The notes under the pieces were generated by a model. The model searched no databases. It was not told the DNA's origin and saw nothing but the letters and a program-made list of their open reading frames with translations. A program made the translations under genes and the position numbers. A stretch of DNA of 25,333 nt from an uncultured Lachnospiraceae bacterium. GTDB taxonomy: Bacteria > Bacillota > Clostridia > Lachnospirales > Lachnospiraceae. Location of the stretch: contig CARUOB010000048.1 of NCBI GenBank assembly GCA_949076555.1, positions 1 to 25,333 of the forward strand. The letters are read 5' to 3'. Within the stretch, counting starts at the first letter, position 1; each line of letters opens with the position of its first letter. Positions 22,498 to 25,333 of the stretch are shown piece after piece.

Positions 22498-22526
22498 TTG
22501 ACATGGCGCAGGGAAAATGATATGAT
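22498..22526 (+). promoter_or_regulatory. Promoter of tRNA-Leu(TAG)
   Basis: TTGACA (22498-22503), 17 bases, TATGAT (22521-22526). Confidence 0.85.
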
Positions 22527-22590
22527 ACATAGGCGGGCAGAGCAGAAATGACATCTATGTCATAAGGTTAATGCAGCTGCGGCCCGGCAG

Positions 22591-22670
<80 letters not shown>

Positions 22671-22671
22671 T

Positions 22672-22702
22672 AAAAGAAGTGCTTTAATCAGGCACTTCTT
22701 TT
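22672..22702. terminator. Bidirectional terminator between tRNA-Leu and the integrase
   Basis: AAAAGAAGTGC (22672-22682) pairs with GCACTTCTTTT (22692-22702). T-runs lie on both strands, so it serves the tRNA and the convergent integrase. Confidence 0.85.
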
Positions 22703-23747
22703 ACTTTGTGTGATATTTCGTGTTGCATAGATTAGAAAAATGGTCATTGATAACATGGTTAAGAGCTTCTGACTGGTCGGACAAGGCATGCCGGTATACT
22801 TGTTTTAAAACTGCATCGGAACCCCATCCGCCGCGCTGCATGATATAGGCATCTGGCACACCGAGAGCGTGTTGGATAGATGCGCAGTAGTGACGCAAAT
22901 CATGGAAACGGAAATGAGGCAGTCCTGAGCGTGCTACAAGGTCAATAAAGCGGTCTGAAATCTGATTAGGCTTCAAGTGGACGATACGCCCCTTTCTGTC
23001 TCTGATTCGGTCCACAACAAAGTCGGGGAAGGGGACATAGCGGTTTCCGGCAACGGATTTTGTTGTCTTATCTACCCACTGTTTATTCTCGTCAAGGACA
23101 ACGGCTCTTTGGATATGGGCAATGTTTCCGTTAAAGTCCGTATCTTCCAACCCGCAGATTTCTGACCGGCGGAGAGGCCCGAAAGCCGCAAGCAGGACAG
23201 CAATAAGCATATCTTCGTTGTCTATATGGCTAAGAAGCGCTTTCACGTCTTCGTCTGTTGGTATGTATAGCTTTGGCGGGACTTTCTGCGGCAGGGTAGT
23301 GTTAAGCGCCATTTCCGGGCAGTAAACCTTTAGAACGGCGGATATAATACCGTGTATGTTCTTCACCGTCTTCGGGGATTTCTGCCGTGCTTTTCTGTTT
23401 ATAAATTCTTGAATAAGTTCTGGGGTGATGTTCTCTATCTTCATTTTATCAAATTCAGACAGATCAGTACGTTTCGTCCGTTTGTATTCCCTTATCGTGG
23501 ATACAGCTAGTACAGATGCCCGGTCTTTTACATAGCTGTCAAAAGCCTCCCCAAAGGTAAGAGTGCAGTGGGAATGAAGTTCTTTTCCCGCAGCATAGTC
23601 TGCCGCCATTCTTTCCGCCTCACGCTTCCCTTTTGTGCTCTGATCGGTAGAAGTAAAGGATTTATAATGACGCTTTCCGTTTTCGTCAGTGTAATCGTAG
23701 ACTTGGCACCGCCATGAGCCGGATGGGAGCTTCTTTGCTGTAGCCAT
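22701..23747 (-). CDS. Tyrosine recombinase / phage-type integrase
   Basis: This encodes 348 residues with AGGAGGA before the start. There is a short N-terminal arm-type DNA-binding region (SGSWRCQVYDYTDENGKRH), a SAM-like core-binding domain (about 65-150) and a catalytic domain. Catalytic residues visible are Arg in GPLRRSEICGLE, a candidate beta-hairpin Lys in VDKTTKSVAGNR, His and Arg in HDLRHYCAS, Trp in RGGWGSDAVLKQ in place of the usual His, and the nucleophile Tyr in QVYRHAL. It looks intact. The gene ends next to tRNA-Leu and points at it, the usual arrangement for tRNA-targeting elements. I see no excisionase gene upstream, so excision may no longer be possible. Confidence 0.95.
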   Translation of the reverse strand: MATAKKLPSGSWRCQVYDYTDENGKRHYKSFTSTDQSTKGKREAERMAADYAAGKELHSHCTLTFGEAFDSYVKDRASVLAVSTIREYKRTKRTDLSEFDKMKIENITPELIQEFINRKARQKSPKTVKNIHGIISAVLKVYCPEMALNTTLPQKVPPKLYIPTDEDVKALLSHIDNEDMLIAVLLAAFGPLRRSEICGLEDTDFNGNIAHIQRAVVLDENKQWVDKTTKSVAGNRYVPFPDFVVDRIRDRKGRIVHLKPNQISDRFIDLVARSGLPHFRFHDLRHYCASIQHALGVPDAYIMQRGGWGSDAVLKQVYRHALSDQSEALNHVINDHFSNLCNTKYHTK

Positions 23748-23778
23748 AGTGTTGTCCTCCTTTTTGGGTATAAAAATA

Positions 23779-23809
23779 ACAGCCAGCGCATGTTCGCGCT
23801 TGCGGGCTG
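23779..23809 (-). terminator. Hairpin with T-rich tail in the integrase leader
   Basis: CAGCC-AGCGC pairs with GCGCT-(TGC)-GGCTG across 23780-23808. On the minus strand it is followed by TTATTTTTAT and then the integrase ribosome binding site. It is an attenuator or a terminator for upstream transcription. Confidence 0.6.
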
Positions 23810-23812
23810 TTT

Positions 23813-23857
23813 CCGAAGATGATACACTATATATATGATTGGATCGTGCATCTTCGG
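23813..23857. repeat. Inverted repeat flanking an A+T-rich core upstream of the integrase
   Basis: CCGAAGATG (23813-23821) and CATCTTCGG (23849-23857) enclose 27 bases rich in TATATA. It is a candidate regulator or integrase arm site, or a promoter embedded in an operator. Confidence 0.5.
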
Positions 23858-23913
23858 GTGCGTGTATTTAAAGCCGTTCCTGTTGGTGCAGGGGCGGTTT
23901 TGATTTTATAAAA

Positions 23914-23942
23914 TAAAAAGGTGTAACCATTTGGTTACACCT
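23914..23942 (-). terminator. Terminator of the minus-strand island genes
   Basis: AGGTGTAACCA (23919-23929) pairs with TGGTTACACCT (23932-23942). On the minus strand TTTTTATTTT follows. Confidence 0.85.
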
Positions 23943-23955
23943 CACGTTCACCAAA

Positions 23956-24051
23956 TTACAAGATGGGCGGCGTATCCATCATCTCAGGTACTCTTACGAG
24001 TGTGTCGGGGGCCTTTCCGACCTTTGCAATCTGGCTAGTAGTTATTTTTAT
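23956..24051 (-). pseudogene. Short coding remnant before the terminator
   Basis: On the minus strand the frame ending at 23956 reads IKITTSQIAKVGKAPDTLV and then RVPEMMDTPPIL before a TAA. It has coding-like composition but no start codon; an ATA sits where a Met might be, and stops lie just upstream. It ends 14 bases before the terminator. It could be the tail of a broken element gene. The rest of 23748-24077 holds the repeats and terminators listed. Confidence 0.35.
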
Positions 24052-24077
24052 GTACCATTATTATATGTTATACATAT

Positions 24078-24449
24078 TTATTTGTCAAATTTTTTCAGAC
24101 GTCCATTTTGAATACCATGTTTGAGTTTGGAGTCTGTGATCGTATGAAGAGTGGCAACATATAAATAATTGTCTTTTGCATCCAGTTTTATACCAATCTG
24201 CACGTTCTCAGCAATACACTTCACCAATTCGAAACTTGTAACTTTTTCATTTGGATTTATGCCGATATAATCAGGATTAGCAATAATTTGAGGTATGAAT
24301 CCAATATATTTCAAACAGTCAGGGTGCCTTTTGATAATATGTTTCTCTAAACCGTTTGACTGATATATGTTAGAAGACTTTATATTATATGGCAAATAGT
24401 TGTTAAAATCTTCGTTATATTTTCCTATTGCTGTGAGTTTATCATTCAT
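24078..24449 (-). CDS. BECR-fold (PBECR-type) putative ribonuclease domain protein
   Basis: This encodes 123 residues. The start at 24449 is chosen because GGAG lies six bases upstream; an earlier ATG at 24476 lacks a signal. The sequence follows the pattern of phage-associated Barnase-EndoU-Colicin E5/D-RelE-like nucleases. It shows LEKHIIKRHPDCLKYIG with the His and Arg-His pair, IIANPDYIGINP, a central strand with FELVKC, then IKLDAKDNYLYVATL and SKLKHGIQNGRLKK. Such domains occur in phages and mobile elements and are predicted to cut RNA in defence or conflict. This is family inference only. The gene is A+T-rich compared with the surrounding chromosome. No immunity gene is evident next to it. 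The last 50 codons are repeated in the 24799 copy. Confidence 0.7.
   Translation of the reverse strand: MNDKLTAIGKYNEDFNNYLPYNIKSSNIYQSNGLEKHIIKRHPDCLKYIGFIPQIIANPDYIGINPNEKVTSFELVKCIAENVQIGIKLDAKDNYLYVATLHTITDSKLKHGIQNGRLKKFDK
24090..24239. repeat. 150-base direct repeat, copy 1
   Basis: It matches 24835-24984 with seven differences (about 95%). It covers the 3' part of the BECR gene, beginning at the same TTTTTTCAGACGTCC boundary in both copies and ending at GAAACTTGT. Confidence 0.95.
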
Positions 24450-24539
24450 ATATACTCCGTAGTTATTGCGCTGCACGTTTTCTGCAGAGTGGCTAATGTT
24501 TATTATACTTGTAAGGGTCTGGGTAACCGCACAAGCATC

Positions 24540-24830
24540 TTACATCAAGATAAAATCCTTCACTTCCTTTGCCGTGATATCCCGACCAAGGGCAATGCTC
24601 GCCGCCTGTACAGGAGTAAATTTCAAATATCGGGAAAGTGCGTGGATATCCATTAAGTCAAAGTTCACGGGACGGGCTTTTTTCTTTCTGAATGTCGCAA
24701 GGCTCATATGGAGATACTTTGCGACAGATTCATCGGATAGAGCATATCTTTCCTAGTTACAGACTATGATTGCCCGGATGATGCGGTTTCCGTCTTCTTC
24801 AGGTGACGGTTTTAGTCTTGGTATGGTGAT
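24540..24830 (-). pseudogene. Interrupted HTH-like small gene of the island
   Basis: Read on the minus strand, one frame runs from TIPRLKPSPEEDGNRIIRAI through IVCN, then TAG (24753-24755), then ERYALSDESVAKYLHMSLAT, FRKKKARPVNFDLMDIHALS and finally RDITAKEVKDFILM before a TAA at 24540. Joined, this is a continuous protein of about 96 residues resembling small phage/ICE regulators with a helix-turn-helix (SVAKYLHMSLATFRKKKA). A Gln codon probably became TAG. The usual start codon is also absent: an ATC (24828-24830) sits where Met would be, immediately after AAGGAG. It is therefore a pseudogene unless read-through occurs. It lies between the two nuclease copies. Confidence 0.65.
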
Positions 24831-25134
24831 CTCCTTTTTTCAGACGTCCATTTTTAATACCATGTTTGAGTTTGGAGTCTGTGATTGTATGAAGAGTGGC
24901 GACGTATAAATAATTGTCTTTTGCATCCAGTTTTATGCCAATCTGTACGTTCTCAGAAATACACTTCACCAATTCGAAACTTGTGTTGGTATCTGTAAAT
25001 TTTGGTACTTTCCCATTTACTAATTTCCCAATATATCTTGGAGCATTTTTGATAGCATTTTCATTTATGATAACATATCCCGACCAAGATGGAAATACGG
25101 TTGCTTTTTCCTGCCTATTCGAGTAAGATGACAA
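24799..25134 (-). pseudogene. Second, partial copy of the BECR-type gene
   Basis: A 111-residue open frame. From SFELVKC to GRLKK it is nearly identical to the 24078 gene, but the N-terminal half is unrelated and lacks the HIIKRHP motif. The frame opens with a TTG and has no ribosome binding site. The C-terminus runs past the homologous stop into the upstream region of the interrupted HTH gene. It ends 36 bases from the start of a MATE gene on the other strand. It is most likely a truncated or recombined relic. A chimeric gene with a different N-terminal part is the alternative. Confidence 0.55.
24835..24984. repeat. 150-base direct repeat, copy 2
   Basis: Partner of 24090-24239 in the same orientation, 745 bases away. 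Recombination between the copies would delete the interrupted HTH gene and most of one nuclease copy. Confidence 0.95.
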
Positions 25135-25170
25135 AAGGACCTAAAATCGGCCCGGAGAGGAAATATTTGT

Positions 25171-25333
25171 ATGAGTGAAGCAAAGACAATGACCCGGGAG
25201 GAACGCATGGCGACGGAGTCCATCGGAAAGTTGATGGCAAGCATGACGTTGCCAGCCATTCTCGCCCAGATCATCAATATTTTATACAGCATTATCGACA
25301 GAATCTATATCGGCCATATGGAAGGGGTGGGAG
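25171..25333 (+). CDS. MATE-family transporter, 5' part only
   Basis: An open frame runs from ATG 25171 to the window end (54 codons). GGAGAGG at 25154-25160 precedes it. The start SIGKLMASMTLPAILAQIIN followed by ILYSIIDRIYIGHMEGVG is the characteristic first membrane segment of MATE proteins (drug or metabolite antiporters). It differs from the MATE protein at 21086, so it is not a tandem copy. The rest of the gene is outside the window. Base composition returns to that of the main chromosome here, which puts the right-hand edge of the A+T-rich island at about 25135-25170. Confidence 0.85.
   Translation, partial: MSEAKTMTREERMATESIGKLMASMTLPAILAQIINILYSIIDRIYIGHMEGVG

Noticed and set aside
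23528..23851. Minus-strand open frame overlapping the integrase start
   Set aside because: It is out of frame with the integrase, which has the proper ribosome binding site and family motifs.
24466..24756. Plus-strand 96-residue open frame
   Set aside because: It is antisense to the interrupted HTH gene, whose minus-strand frame has protein-like sequence on both sides of the stop.

Overview
The window is about half G+C and looks like a chromosomal stretch of a gut-type Clostridia, most likely a Lachnospiraceae member. This rests on the gene content and on Gram-positive signals: strong purine-rich ribosome binding sites, TTG and GTG starts, textbook -35/-10 promoters, and tRNA genes without an encoded CCA. 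A species cannot be named from the sequence.

Layout. 1-225: a tRNA-Arg(ACG) behind a perfect consensus promoter. 226-710: non-coding but full of hairpins, ending in a terminator-like stem just before a lipoprotein gene. 1437-2816: a doubtful small ORF, a DUF4190 membrane protein and an Lgt-like protein with an unusual active-site motif. 2933-4982: a YtrA-type GntR regulator, an ABC ATPase and a permease in one operon behind a promoter embedded in a perfect inverted repeat. 5068-6182: two small membrane proteins. 6417-8251: an ECF sigma factor without a visible anti-sigma gene, then a complex of inverted repeats, then a pair of unrecognised soluble proteins. 8321-9240: a pyridoxamine kinase, convergent with a MerR regulator (9374-10204). 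10353-14182: cellobiose phosphorylase (GH94) transcribed divergently from a LacI-family regulator, with paired 11-base repeats between them. 14286-15164: an unknown protein and a DUF1700 protein. 15356-18728: an operon of THUMP RNA methyltransferase, a degenerate amidase-fold protein, XTP/dITP pyrophosphatase and a YfcE-type phosphodiesterase. Its promoter puts the first start codon at or next to +1. 18793-20957: tRNA genes (Pro, Gly, then Arg, His, Gln, Lys) with tRNA fragments, an XRE regulator and a lipoprotein. 21086-22450: a MATE transporter.

From 22591 the character changes. A tRNA-Leu(TAG) is followed by a tyrosine integrase pointing at its 3' end, then about 1.2 kb of A+T-rich DNA on the minus strand. 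That DNA holds a BECR-fold (PBECR-type) nuclease-like gene, a nonsense-interrupted HTH-like gene, a second partial copy of the nuclease gene 95% identical over 150 bases, and a short coding remnant. A second MATE gene begins at 25171 and leaves the window. This reads as a small, decaying integrative island at tRNA-Leu.

The observations most worth following are the amidase-fold protein that has lost every zinc ligand and the catalytic glutamate, the apparently leaderless operon, the unknown two-gene unit after the sigma factor, the structured leader at 318-677, and the duplicated nuclease cassettes. No CRISPR array, IS transposase or complete prophage was seen. All family names are by recognition of motifs without database searches.
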